Assembly: GCF_902833085.1 (NCBI RefSeq)
Contig: NZ_CADFEB010000008.1
Location: 392,283-456,282 of the forward strand
Source of the DNA: Burkholderia ubonensis
Lineage (GTDB): Bacteria; Pseudomonadota; Gammaproteobacteria; Burkholderiales; Burkholderiaceae
DNA length: 64,000 nt
Direction: 5' to 3'
Shown here: positions 51,799 through 60,349 of the stretch, in pieces
How the letters are laid out: each line of letters starts with the position of its first letter
Position numbering within the stretch: position 1 is the stretch's first letter
Made by a program: the position numbers and the translations under genes
The notes under the pieces: model-generated
Seen by the model: only the letters and a program-made list of their open reading frames with translations
What the model was told of the DNA's origin: nothing
Databases searched by the model: none

Positions 51799-54492
51799 AT
51801 GACTCTTCCACCCTGTCCGTACTGTGAAAAAGAAGGCTTGCCGATCCTGTTGACACGCTATGGCATCGCACCGGAGAAGGCATTCATGGCCAGGCCCGGA
51901 AAGTCGCCCGTCACCCGGCCCGCACCGAAGGCGGCGTCTTCCGTCGGCGACCCGACGCCCGCCATTGCGCTGGGCAAGACCACCGAGGCGCATTACACCG
52001 TTCGAAGTTTGCGAGGCGGCTATGTGTACGTCTACTACGAGGTCAGCAAATCGTGGGAGGCCTACGCGGTCGATCAGGAGGGGCGGCTGGCGCAGGTTCC
52101 GGTAGAGAGTTACGTGCCCCCGGAGGCAAGGCCTTTCCATCAAGGTTGCGTACAGAACATGCAGAAGGTGGCGAGCGCCTCCCTGATCACCATTCGCGAT
52201 CCGAAGACTGCCGGAAAGGTATGGTTCGGCTTTTCCGACGCATGGTGGACGCCTGCGGTTCGCAAGGACAACGAGTCTGAAGGGATTCGCCGGCTGCATA
52301 TGCGGTGCGTCGATGTTCAGCGCTGGTACAACGACGGTCAGCCCGCGAAGGCGCCCCCGCATGCCAGTGCCGTCGCCAACGTCGATGCGGTCGTTGCCGA
52401 TTATGCGATGTCCGATGAGGATAGCCGGCGTCTGTTCTTCTGGAGTCCGTTTCCGGCTTTGTGGCAGCGCTCGCTCCAGTTGCCCCGCGCGGCCGTTCTG
52501 AAGGCTGAATCTCAGCGATTACTGAAGGACAAGGGGCTGATCGTCGTGCTGGACGATCCTGTTGCCATCCTCCAGGAAATTTCCGCGTATATCGACAAGC
52601 GCTGGTTCAGCTTCGTTTCGCAAAACGATGCTGAAGATCCGGTACATCCCGATCAGACTTGGCATCGTAAATCCGCACTCAGTTCGTCCCTGGAGGCGCT
52701 CAAGCTGCATGTCGAGCGGGAAGCGGAGGTCAGTGTCTATGGCGAAGCAAGGCAGGCGCGTCGGAACGTCGAATGGATCGACGGCGGCGATGGCAAACGC
52801 GTGTACAACACGGGGCTGCTGGTGCCGGAGTATCGCAAGGCGGCGAAGACGATCCTCGACGAGAAGGTGACGCAGGCCCAGCTGGAGGCGGCTCGGACCG
52901 AGCGCTGGGGGGCACATGAGAAGCTGTTCGATCCTGCGCAGCGGAAGGCCTTCGAAGCGCGCTTTGAAAAGGCGTCCGCGCTGCACGATGCGCAGTACAC
53001 CACACCGTTGGCCATCGCGCATGCAGCATGGCTTCGCAGCGCGAAGCTGCGTGCCGTTCTCGACCATCATTTCGACATGCGCGATATCAACAGCGGCGCC
53101 GCCTTCTCGGGCATGACGTTGTCGTGCATCCGCGGGACGGGCGGTTTGGGCGCCTGCATGAACGTTTATAGCGATTGGTTCGACGAATCGATCGATAAAA
53201 GTCCGCTCTGGCGAGCGCTGAACCTGAATCATCGATCGCTGCTGCAGTCGGTGGACGAGGTGTCGAGCGGTTCCGGCGAGCCGTTCAGCAATCCGGATGA
53301 CTGGACCAACCTGTTCGTCGTCTATTCGGCTGCCGCCAGCAAGATCAGGGAACTCGGCGCGGCCATTGGTGCGCTCGGCGTGAGACGCAACGCGGTCATG
53401 AGTTCCGATGTGTTGCCTGCGCTGCTGCAGGAGCTGGGGGGGCTGCCAACGAACATCCTGCGACAAGGCGGAAAGAAGGGGACGGCCATGCGGGCGACGC
53501 TTGGCATGCGCAGCGGCCAGCCCATTCGCGTGGTGGAGGTGGCGGCTACGCGACGCGATCTGTACAAGACCATCCTCGATGTGATCCTCAAGTCGCAAGC
53601 GGGGCGGGGTATTTCTCTGGGTAATTTGCAGTACTCGCTTGCCGATCAACTGCGCACGTTCGAGATCGAAGGCGTGCCGCTGGACGAGAAGGTGCGGTTC
53701 TGGACCCTGGTATTCGACGAGGAGGCACAAACCAGTCTGGCGAACGGTCGTGCCACGCCCGCGCAGCGTGGCGACGCGCTTGGCAAGACGGTCAAGGTGG
53801 TTGGCGTCGAGAAGTTCGCGGAAGGTACGGTCGGCAAGGTCATCGAATCGGCTGCGCATCCGGGGGTACTGGCGGGCGTCGGGCTGACGCTGGCGATGGT
53901 GGGGCTCACGCAGGCGGCGAGTGCGGATGCGTCGATGAAGCATCTTGGGAGGCGGGCGACGTTGAAGATCGCTGCGCTGTACAGCGCCGGGGCGGGGAGT
54001 TTGCTCGATCTCGTGCGGGTGGGGGCGCGGGCGGTGGCGGGGAGAAGGGTTCCGATGCTCAGTCCGTGGCTGGGTGCGCGATTGGGGCAGAAGGGGTTTC
54101 TGATCTGGGAAGGACTGGGTGGGGTGGCGGGTGGGGTTGGGACGATCCTGCTCGGGGCAATTGATGTTGGAAACGCTGTGGAAGCCTTGCGCCGAGATCA
54201 AAAAGGTTTGATAGCGCTATACATAGTTAATGCCGGTGCGGAACTTTATGTCGGTTTCCGCACTGCTATTGCAGGCATCAAATTTATCTTTCGACTGGGT
54301 ACGCTCCTCGCAGGATTTAATCCAGTTGTTTTTGGGCTCACAGTCGTTATCCTCGTTACCAGTGTCATCATCGAGATTGAGAAAGATCCACCGGCCATGG
54401 ATTGGGTGCGCCAATGTCTCTGGGGCGAGGAAAACAATTACAGAGATGCGGCTGAAGAAATGGACAACTTTAATAAGGCATTGAACGGATGA
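51799..54492 (+). CDS. VasX/BTH_I2691-family pore-forming T6SS effector
   Basis: An 897-residue protein with the VasX-type N-terminus (PPCPYCEKEGLPILLTRYGI, LRGGYVYVYYEVSKSWEAYA). The large helical middle is followed by a membrane-insertion region from ~690: hydrophobic segments VLAGVGLTLAMVGLTQAASA, FLIWEGLGGVAGGVGTILLG, GLIALYIVNAGAELYVGF and NPVVFGLTVVILVTSVIIEI. V. cholerae VasX depolarises target membranes, so a colicin-like pore is inferred. From ~54190 (residue ~797) the GC content drops, suggesting a swapped C-terminus. The ATG at 51799 gives the CPYC start. Its last codons (NG stop) overlap the next start as ATGA. Confidence 0.88.
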   Translation: MTLPPCPYCEKEGLPILLTRYGIAPEKAFMARPGKSPVTRPAPKAASSVGDPTPAIALGKTTEAHYTVRSLRGGYVYVYYEVSKSWEAYAVDQEGRLAQVPVESYVPPEARPFHQGCVQNMQKVASASLITIRDPKTAGKVWFGFSDAWWTPAVRKDNESEGIRRLHMRCVDVQRWYNDGQPAKAPPHASAVANVDAVVADYAMSDEDSRRLFFWSPFPALWQRSLQLPRAAVLKAESQRLLKDKGLIVVLDDPVAILQEISAYIDKRWFSFVSQNDAEDPVHPDQTWHRKSALSSSLEALKLHVEREAEVSVYGEARQARRNVEWIDGGDGKRVYNTGLLVPEYRKAAKTILDEKVTQAQLEAARTERWGAHEKLFDPAQRKAFEARFEKASALHDAQYTTPLAIAHAAWLRSAKLRAVLDHHFDMRDINSGAAFSGMTLSCIRGTGGLGACMNVYSDWFDESIDKSPLWRALNLNHRSLLQSVDEVSSGSGEPFSNPDDWTNLFVVYSAAASKIRELGAAIGALGVRRNAVMSSDVLPALLQELGGLPTNILRQGGKKGTAMRATLGMRSGQPIRVVEVAATRRDLYKTILDVILKSQAGRGISLGNLQYSLADQLRTFEIEGVPLDEKVRFWTLVFDEEAQTSLANGRATPAQRGDALGKTVKVVGVEKFAEGTVGKVIESAAHPGVLAGVGLTLAMVGLTQAASADASMKHLGRRATLKIAALYSAGAGSLLDLVRVGARAVAGRRVPMLSPWLGARLGQKGFLIWEGLGGVAGGVGTILLGAIDVGNAVEALRRDQKGLIALYIVNAGAELYVGFRTAIAGIKFIFRLGTLLAGFNPVVFGLTVVILVTSVIIEIEKDPPAMDWVRQCLWGEENNYRDAAEEMDNFNKALNG

Positions 54493-55541
54493 GACCCTGG
54501 ATGGCTTGGCTGCTGGTACGGAACAACGGCATCGTGATGTCGGGTCGATATTTGCGTGAGCCGGCGTGGACGCCGAGCAAGCAATTCAATCAGTCCGTGC
54601 TTGAGAAAAAACGACGTACTGGTGTCGAGCCGTGCACGCTCGGTAGCATCATTGAGTTTAACGAAAATTATATGGATGTGGTCGATTGGGCCTATCAAAA
54701 AGTCGGCCCGATTGAGATTATTTCAATGATTGTGATGTTGATTCCAATGTCATTTTCGTTATTTGTTTATTTAAATACATTTTCTGGCTGGAACAAGGAC
54801 CCGATATTTTACAATACGGTGGCGACTTTTTTTTGCCTTCCTTTCGTCATCTGGTTCGGTCGGATACTATTCAAGACGTTCACAGGCTGCACTCACTATC
54901 CCGTTCGCCTGGACCGAAAGAACCAGATGGTCCACGTTTTCCGTCACAACGGGGAAGGCGGCGTGAGCAGCTACCGCTGGCGCGATATTACGTTCGGGAT
55001 GATCGGTGGCGGGGCCTTGCAGCGAGACTTCGTCCAAGGGGTAATGGCCGGATACGTACGACGTCCTGACGGCAGCTACGACTACTTCCGGCTGGGCGTG
55101 ATGTGGCCGACGGAAGAGGGCATGCGCGGGCAATGGGAGTACTTCCGGCGCTATATGGAAGAAGGCCCCGATTCGTTGCCCGAGCCGGAAATCCTGCTGC
55201 CGATCGAAGGCAAGCGGGAATCGTTCCGCATGGGCGCGCAACTGTGCTGGTTCCTGGCCGGCCCGATGCTCGGTCCGGCGATCTTCCTTGCGCCGCTCAC
55301 CGTACCCGGCAGCCTGCTGCGCTGGTTCATCATGCACGTCACGCGTCGTCTGCCGCGCTGGCCGCAACACATCTTGGATATCTGTCCGATTTCTGCTGAC
55401 GACAAATACGCACACAAGCCGCCCAAGTCGCTGGACGTGTCTCTGGACCTGGCGTTCTTCGTAACCGCCGGTGTACTCGCACTCGACGCCACACTGATTT
55501 GGTGGTTCGTCGATTGGCTGTCGCAGCCGGGCTATCACTGA
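54489..55541 (+). CDS. DUF6708-like membrane protein, candidate immunity, copy 1
   Basis: A 350-residue inner-membrane protein, first of four tandem paralogues. Membrane segments: two near 74-125 (IISMIVMLIPMSFSLFVYLN; FFCLPFVIWFGRIL) and two near the C-terminus (LCWFLAGPMLGPAIFLAPLT; FFVTAGVLALDATLIWWFVD). Between them is a cytoplasmic domain (HYPVRLDRKNQMVHVFRHNG, DITFGMIGGGAL). It overlaps the effector stop by 4 bp. Membrane-resident, effector-coupled proteins of this kind usually protect against VasX-type pores. Residues 74-115 are the part that differs from the other copies. Confidence 0.8.
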   Translation: MRPWMAWLLVRNNGIVMSGRYLREPAWTPSKQFNQSVLEKKRRTGVEPCTLGSIIEFNENYMDVVDWAYQKVGPIEIISMIVMLIPMSFSLFVYLNTFSGWNKDPIFYNTVATFFCLPFVIWFGRILFKTFTGCTHYPVRLDRKNQMVHVFRHNGEGGVSSYRWRDITFGMIGGGALQRDFVQGVMAGYVRRPDGSYDYFRLGVMWPTEEGMRGQWEYFRRYMEEGPDSLPEPEILLPIEGKRESFRMGAQLCWFLAGPMLGPAIFLAPLTVPGSLLRWFIMHVTRRLPRWPQHILDICPISADDKYAHKPPKSLDVSLDLAFFVTAGVLALDATLIWWFVDWLSQPGYH

Positions 55542-55554
55542 TAGGGATGAACGG

Positions 55555-56607
55555 ATGAAGCCCTGGATAGCTTGGCTACTGGTGCGGAACAATGGCATCG
55601 TGATGTCGGGCCGATATTTGCGCGAGCCGGCGTGGACGCCGAGCGAACAATTCAATCAGTCCCTCCTTGAGAAAAAGCGACGTACTGGTGTCGAGCCGTG
55701 TACGCTTGGCAGTGTCATTGCGTTTAATGAAAATTACATGGACGTGGTTGATTGGGCCTATCAGAAAGTCGGTCCAGCTGAGGTTATTTGGGCTGTTATG
55801 ATGCTGGTTCCTATGTTATTTTCATTTTCGTTTTATTTTGATGCATTTGTTGGGCGTAACCCGGACCCACTATTTTACAATTCAGTGGCGACTATTTTTT
55901 GCCTTCCTTTTGTCATCTGGTTCAGTCGGATCCTATTCAAGACATTCACCGGCTGCACTCACTATCCCGTTCGCCTGGACCGAAAAAGCCAGATGGTTCA
56001 CGTATTCCGTCACAACGGAGAAGGCGGCGTGAGCAGCTATCGCTGGTGCGACATTACGTTCGGGATGATCGGTGGCGGGGCGTTGCAGCGCAGCTTCGTC
56101 CAAGGGGTCATGGCCGGATACGTACGACGTTCTGACGGCAGCTACGACTACTTCCGGCTGGGCGTGATGTGGCCGACGGAAGAGGGCATGCGCGGGCAAT
56201 GGGAGTACTTCCGACGCTATATGGAAGAAGGCCCCGATTCGTTGGCCGAGCCGGAAATCCTGTTGCCGATCGAAAACAAGCGGGAATCGTTTCGCATGGG
56301 CGCACAACTGTGCTGGTTCCTGGCCGGCCCGATGCTCGGTCCGGCGATTTTCCTTGCGCCGCTCACGGTACCCGGCAGCCTGCTGCGCTGGTTCATCATG
56401 CACGTCACGCGTCGTCTGCCGCGCTGGCCGCAACACATCGTGGATATCTGTCCGATTTCTGCCGACGACAAATACGCACACAAGCCGCCTAAGTCGTTGG
56501 ACGTGTCTCTGGACCTGGCATTCGTCGTGACTGCGGGTGTGCTCGCACTCGATGCCACACTGATTTGGTGGTTCGTCGATTGGCTGTCGCAGCCCGGCTA
56601 TCACTGA
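55555..56607 (+). CDS. DUF6708-like membrane protein, candidate immunity, copy 2
   Basis: A 350-residue paralogue of copy 1, closest to it in the array. The variable segment (residues ~75-112) reads AEVIWAVMMLVPMLFSFSFY then FDAFVGRNPDPLFYNSVATI. A unique Arg-to-Cys change gives SSYRWCDITF where all others have SSYRWRDITF. Everything after residue ~120 is otherwise almost invariant, ending WFVDWLSQPGYH. The start lies 13 bp after the copy 1 stop. It is likely to be expressed in the same operon. Confidence 0.8.
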   Translation: MKPWIAWLLVRNNGIVMSGRYLREPAWTPSEQFNQSLLEKKRRTGVEPCTLGSVIAFNENYMDVVDWAYQKVGPAEVIWAVMMLVPMLFSFSFYFDAFVGRNPDPLFYNSVATIFCLPFVIWFSRILFKTFTGCTHYPVRLDRKSQMVHVFRHNGEGGVSSYRWCDITFGMIGGGALQRSFVQGVMAGYVRRSDGSYDYFRLGVMWPTEEGMRGQWEYFRRYMEEGPDSLAEPEILLPIENKRESFRMGAQLCWFLAGPMLGPAIFLAPLTVPGSLLRWFIMHVTRRLPRWPQHIVDICPISADDKYAHKPPKSLDVSLDLAFVVTAGVLALDATLIWWFVDWLSQPGYH

Positions 56608-56620
56608 TAGGGATGAACGG

Positions 56621-57676
56621 ATGAAACCCTGGATGGCTTGGCTGCTGGTACGGAACAACGGCATCGTGATGTCGGGTCGATATTTGCGTGAGCCGGCGTG
56701 GACGCCGAGTGAGCAGTTCGTGGAAAGTCGGCTTTATCAAAGGCAACGGTCCATATCTGAACCTTGCACGCTCGGCAGTGTCGTAGCGCTCAACGAAAAT
56801 TATATTGACGTTGTTGATTGGGCTTACCAAAAGGTTGGGCCGCCCGAAATTATCTGGGTGTTTGTATTTTTGTTGCAAGCGGGCTTTTTGGCTTATCTCT
56901 ATGTCGATACAATTTTCGGTCCATCAAATCAGAGTGCATTATTCTATAATTCGTTTGCTACTGTTGCATTTCTTCCAGGCGTTATCTGGTTCAGTCGGAT
57001 CCTATTCAAGACATTCACCGGCTGCACTCACTATCCCGTTCGCCTGGACCGAAAAAGCCAGATGGTTCACGTATTCCGTCACAACGGAGAAGGCGGCGTG
57101 AGCAGCTACCGCTGGCGCGACATTACGTTCGGGATGATCGGTGGCGGAGCCTTGCAGCGAGGTTTCGTGAAAGGGGTCATGGCCGGATATGTACGGCTTC
57201 CTGACGGAAGCTACGACTACTTTCGGCTGGGCGTGATGTGGCCCACGGAAGAGGGCATGCGTGGGCAATGGGAATACTTCCGGCGCTATATGGAAGAAGG
57301 CCCTGATTCGCTGCCCGAGCCGGAAATTCTGCTGCCGATCGAAGGCAAGCGGGAATCGTTTCGCATGGGCGCACAACTGTGCTGGTTCATGGCCGGCCCG
57401 ATGCTCGGTCCGGCGATTTTCCTTGCGCCGCTCACGGTACCCGGCAGCCTGCTGCGCTGGTTCATCATGCACGTCACGCGCCGCCTGCCGCGCTGGCCGC
57501 AACACATCGTCGACGCCTGCCAGATTTCTGCTGACGACAAATACGCACACAAGCCGCGCAAGTTGCTGGACGTGTCGCTGGATCTGGCGTTCTGCGTAAC
57601 TGCAGCTGTGCTCGCACTTGATGCCGTGCTGATTTGGTGGTTCGTCGATTGGTTGTCGCAGCCGGGCTATCACTGA
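56621..57676 (+). CDS. DUF6708-like membrane protein, candidate immunity, copy 3
   Basis: A 351-residue paralogue and the most distinct in its N-terminal third. Residues ~32-46 (EQFVESRLYQRQRSISEP) differ from the FNQS-LEKKRRTGVEP of the others, and the membrane segment reads IIWVFVFLLQAGFLAYLYVD. The conserved core (HYPVRLDRKSQMVHVFRHNG) shares the KSQ variant with copy 2, and the end also has private changes (DACQISADD, KPRKLLDVS). This patchwork suggests recombination between copies. Confidence 0.8.
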   Translation: MKPWMAWLLVRNNGIVMSGRYLREPAWTPSEQFVESRLYQRQRSISEPCTLGSVVALNENYIDVVDWAYQKVGPPEIIWVFVFLLQAGFLAYLYVDTIFGPSNQSALFYNSFATVAFLPGVIWFSRILFKTFTGCTHYPVRLDRKSQMVHVFRHNGEGGVSSYRWRDITFGMIGGGALQRGFVKGVMAGYVRLPDGSYDYFRLGVMWPTEEGMRGQWEYFRRYMEEGPDSLPEPEILLPIEGKRESFRMGAQLCWFMAGPMLGPAIFLAPLTVPGSLLRWFIMHVTRRLPRWPQHIVDACQISADDKYAHKPRKLLDVSLDLAFCVTAAVLALDAVLIWWFVDWLSQPGYH

Positions 57677-57689
57677 TAGGGATGAACGG

Positions 57690-58754
57690 ATGAAGCCCTG
57701 GATAGCTTGGCTGCTGGTGCGGAACAACGGCATCGTGATGTCGGGCCGATATTTGCGCGAGCCAGCGTGGACGCCGAGCGAGCAATTCAATCAGTCCGTG
57801 CTTGGGAAAAAGCGACGTACTTCTGTTGAGCCGTGTACGCTTGGAAGTGCTATTGCGTTTAATGAAAGCTACATGGATGTGGTTGACTGGGCATATCAAA
57901 AATTGGGGCCAATTGAAATAATTTGGACCTTCGGGATGCTTTTTCTTCCTTGCAGCGCAGCTTGGGATACGTGGATTTTCATGTCCGGTCCTTGGTCGGG
58001 CGATCTATATATGAAAGCTCTTCTGGTGATAATCACGAACGTGTTATCTATGCCATTTCTTCTATGGTTCATCCGCATCCTGTATAACACCTTCACCGGT
58101 TGCACGCACTATCCCGTTCGCCTGGACCGAAAGAACCAGATGGTCCACGTTTTCCGCCACAACGGGGAAGGCGGCGTGAGCAGCTACCGCTGGCGCGACA
58201 TTACGTTCGGGATGATCGGTGGTGGGGCCTTGCAGCGCAGCTTCGTCAAAGGGGTCATGGCCGGATACGTACGGCGTCCTGATGGAAGTTACGACTACTT
58301 CCGGCTGGGCGTGATGTGGCCGACGGAAGAGGGCATGCGCGGGCAATGGGAGTACTTCCGGCGCTATATGGAAGAAGGTCCCGACTCGTTGCCCGAGCCG
58401 GAAATCCTGCTGCCGATCGAAAACAAGCGGGAATCGTTTCGCATGGGCGCACAACTGTGCTGGTTCCTGGCCGGCCCGATGCTCGGTCCGGCGATCTTCC
58501 TTGCGCCGCTCACGGTACCCGGCAGCCTGCTGCGCTGGTTCATCATGCACGTCACGCGCCGCCTGCCGCGCTGGCCGCAGCACATCGTCGATATCTGTCC
58601 GATTTCTGCCGATGACAAATACGCACACAAGCCGCCCAAGTCACTGGACGTGTCTCTGGACCTGGCGTTCTTCGTAACCGTCGGTGTACTCGCACTCGAC
58701 GCCACACTGATTTGGTGGTTCGTCGATTGGCTGTCGCAGCCGGGCTATCACTGA
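57690..58754 (+). CDS. DUF6708-like membrane protein, candidate immunity, copy 4
   Basis: A 354-residue paralogue, three to four residues longer because the variable membrane region carries an insertion (TFGMLFLPCSAAWDTWIFMS, GPWSGDLYMKALLVIITNVL). FIRILYNTFTGCTHYPVRL replaces FxRILFKTFTGC. The rest matches copies 1-3. It ends the array; the phrase following its stop differs from the other junctions, so amplification stopped here. The PAAR gene follows after 67 bp. Confidence 0.8.
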   Translation: MKPWIAWLLVRNNGIVMSGRYLREPAWTPSEQFNQSVLGKKRRTSVEPCTLGSAIAFNESYMDVVDWAYQKLGPIEIIWTFGMLFLPCSAAWDTWIFMSGPWSGDLYMKALLVIITNVLSMPFLLWFIRILYNTFTGCTHYPVRLDRKNQMVHVFRHNGEGGVSSYRWRDITFGMIGGGALQRSFVKGVMAGYVRRPDGSYDYFRLGVMWPTEEGMRGQWEYFRRYMEEGPDSLPEPEILLPIENKRESFRMGAQLCWFLAGPMLGPAIFLAPLTVPGSLLRWFIMHVTRRLPRWPQHIVDICPISADDKYAHKPPKSLDVSLDLAFFVTVGVLALDATLIWWFVDWLSQPGYH

Positions 58755-58821
58755 TTTGTTTGCAGGGCGTGCGAATTGCCGTTCGTCCAGCGAATGACTT
58801 TATCGAAAAAGGGGGAATGTG

Positions 58822-59073
58822 ATGTTCGATGCAATTCGTCTTGGCGACGCTACAGACCATGGCGGCAGGGTCATCAGTGCGTCGTCGAACATGCGTATCG
58901 ACGGCCGTCGTGTCGCGCGGAAGGGCGACAGGGTGACATGTCCGAAGCACCCGGACGTCAACCCCAATCTGATCATCGACGGCTTTGAGCAGGGGACGAA
59001 CAATGGCGTGCCGGTTGCCCGTCATGGCTATAGGGCGACGTGCGGCTGTCGTCTGATTTCGAGCCTGCGATGA
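58822..59073 (+). CDS. PAAR-domain T6SS tip protein
   Basis: An 83-residue single PAAR domain (AIRLGDATDHGGRVISASSN, RRVARKGDRVTCPKHPDVNP, VPVARHGYRATCGCRLISSL). The histidines and cysteines expected to bind the apical zinc (DHGG, CPKH, RHG, CGC) are present. It sharpens the VgrG spike. GGGGGA lies ~7 bases before the ATG at 58822. It has no effector extension, in line with a cargo carried separately by the DUF4123/VasX-like pair. Confidence 0.9.
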   Translation: MFDAIRLGDATDHGGRVISASSNMRIDGRRVARKGDRVTCPKHPDVNPNLIIDGFEQGTNNGVPVARHGYRATCGCRLISSLR

Positions 59074-59083
59074 CTGCCACGCC

Positions 59084-60349
59084 ATGCCAGTGATCCTTCC
59101 GCCGCAGCCGCAGCGAACCCCACCCGCGCCCCCCAGAGCCGTCGTCTGGCTGGTGATGTGCGTGTTCGCCATCGCGGCGGCTGCCGCGTACACACTCTTA
59201 ACATGGCCGAAGGGCGTTCCCACCGGCACCGTCTGGTTCTGGATCCGCGTGCTGGGCTTTCCCACCCTTGCATGCACGATTTCGTATGGCTTGCGGTTGC
59301 TGTATTTCGAGCGTGAAAGAGAACGTCAGGATGCCGAACGTGAACAGTGGGAGAACGATTGCGCGGAAGCGACCCGGTTCGCCCAGGAGCCGATTGCGTT
59401 GCTGGCGTCGGGTTATCTATGCTCGCTCGGTATCCTCGATGTCGCCGGAGCCATGAGCAACGGAGTCCGGCAACTCGAGTCGGGCGTACCGGCAGCCGGG
59501 GGGGAAACGGTGCGTCATACGGCGTTGCGCCTCATTGACGATTCTGATCTTGCCGACCGCTATGCATCCTGCTTCCGCGAGTTGCTGGCAATGATCGACG
59601 ATGCGCTTCATGTGCTACCCCGGTCGTTGCCGTTCGAGATTCGGCTGGACTGCCCGGGGAATATCGAAGCAGACGAACTTTGCGAAATCTGGCTGAGATG
59701 CTGGGCGGAAACGGGCCATCGGGATGCCGAGGTATCGGTGCTTGCGCGCGATGAAGGCGTGATGGCACTCGATGCGTGGCTGGATGCTTACGGTGGGCCC
59801 GCACTGGAGAAATACGCGCTGTTTGTGGCCGTTCAGCTTTACGACGAACCGCCGGCGGACAGCGCGGAAGCGGCGGTCGCAATGTTGCTCGGCTGGCCGC
59901 AGATGGCGCAGCGCAATGGGACGCCAATAAGAGCCCTGATGCATCGACCCGTAGAAAAATCGGGCGAGATACTTCTCGATGTGCTGCGCACGGGCGTGCT
60001 CTGGGGGCGCGCGAAGCCCGAGGGGGTGGCGGACGTCTGGCAAACCGGACTCGCACCGGCCGACAAGCCTGCGTTGCTCGAGGCCGCGTCGGAACTCAAG
60101 CTGGATGCGTCGAACACCGACGAACTGTCAGGGTTTCACGATATCGATCTGGCAATGGGTCACGCGGGTGTTGCCGATGAATGGCTAGCCATCGCTCTGG
60201 CAGCGGAGCATGCCATTCAGTCTGGAAATCCTCAGGCCGTAGCGATACGCCGTCGTGATTTGCGCGTTGCGGTAGTCCAGCCCCGACCAGTTTCCGGAGC
60301 GGAGCACGCGCGGGCACCCATGGAAAACAAGAACGAAGGTAACGCATGA
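59084..60349 (+). CDS. T6SS-associated membrane protein of unknown function
   Basis: A 421-residue protein with two N-terminal membrane segments (~19-39 VVWLVMCVFAIAAAAAYTLL; ~50-75 WFWIRVLGFPTLACTISYGL) and a ~340-residue cytoplasmic domain beginning with a charged helix (LLYFERERERQDAEREQWEN). No known T6SS core family is recognised. It lies 10 bp after PAAR and overlaps tssM by 4 bp, so it is co-translated with the membrane-complex gene. A role in assembling or regulating the TssM complex is plausible but unproven. Confidence 0.65.
   Translation: MPVILPPQPQRTPPAPPRAVVWLVMCVFAIAAAAAYTLLTWPKGVPTGTVWFWIRVLGFPTLACTISYGLRLLYFERERERQDAEREQWENDCAEATRFAQEPIALLASGYLCSLGILDVAGAMSNGVRQLESGVPAAGGETVRHTALRLIDDSDLADRYASCFRELLAMIDDALHVLPRSLPFEIRLDCPGNIEADELCEIWLRCWAETGHRDAEVSVLARDEGVMALDAWLDAYGGPALEKYALFVAVQLYDEPPADSAEAAVAMLLGWPQMAQRNGTPIRALMHRPVEKSGEILLDVLRTGVLWGRAKPEGVADVWQTGLAPADKPALLEAASELKLDASNTDELSGFHDIDLAMGHAGVADEWLAIALAAEHAIQSGNPQAVAIRRRDLRVAVVQPRPVSGAEHARAPMENKNEGNA

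Larger units (their letters stand above)
54489..58754 (+). repeat. Tandem array of four ~1.07-kb paralogous genes
   Basis: Unit starts are 54489, 55555, 56621 and 57690 (periods 1,066, 1,066 and 1,069 bp). Each junction repeats the phrase CACTGATAGGGATGAACGGA before the next ATG, and its GAACGGATGA echoes the effector's own last bases at the first start. Units are nearly identical except for codons ~30-50 and ~74-115. Confidence 0.9.

Noticed and set aside
54489..58754. Tandem repetition considered as a CRISPR-like or satellite array
   Set aside because: The period is ~1,066 bp and each unit is one intact coding sequence; there are no short repeats with spacers.
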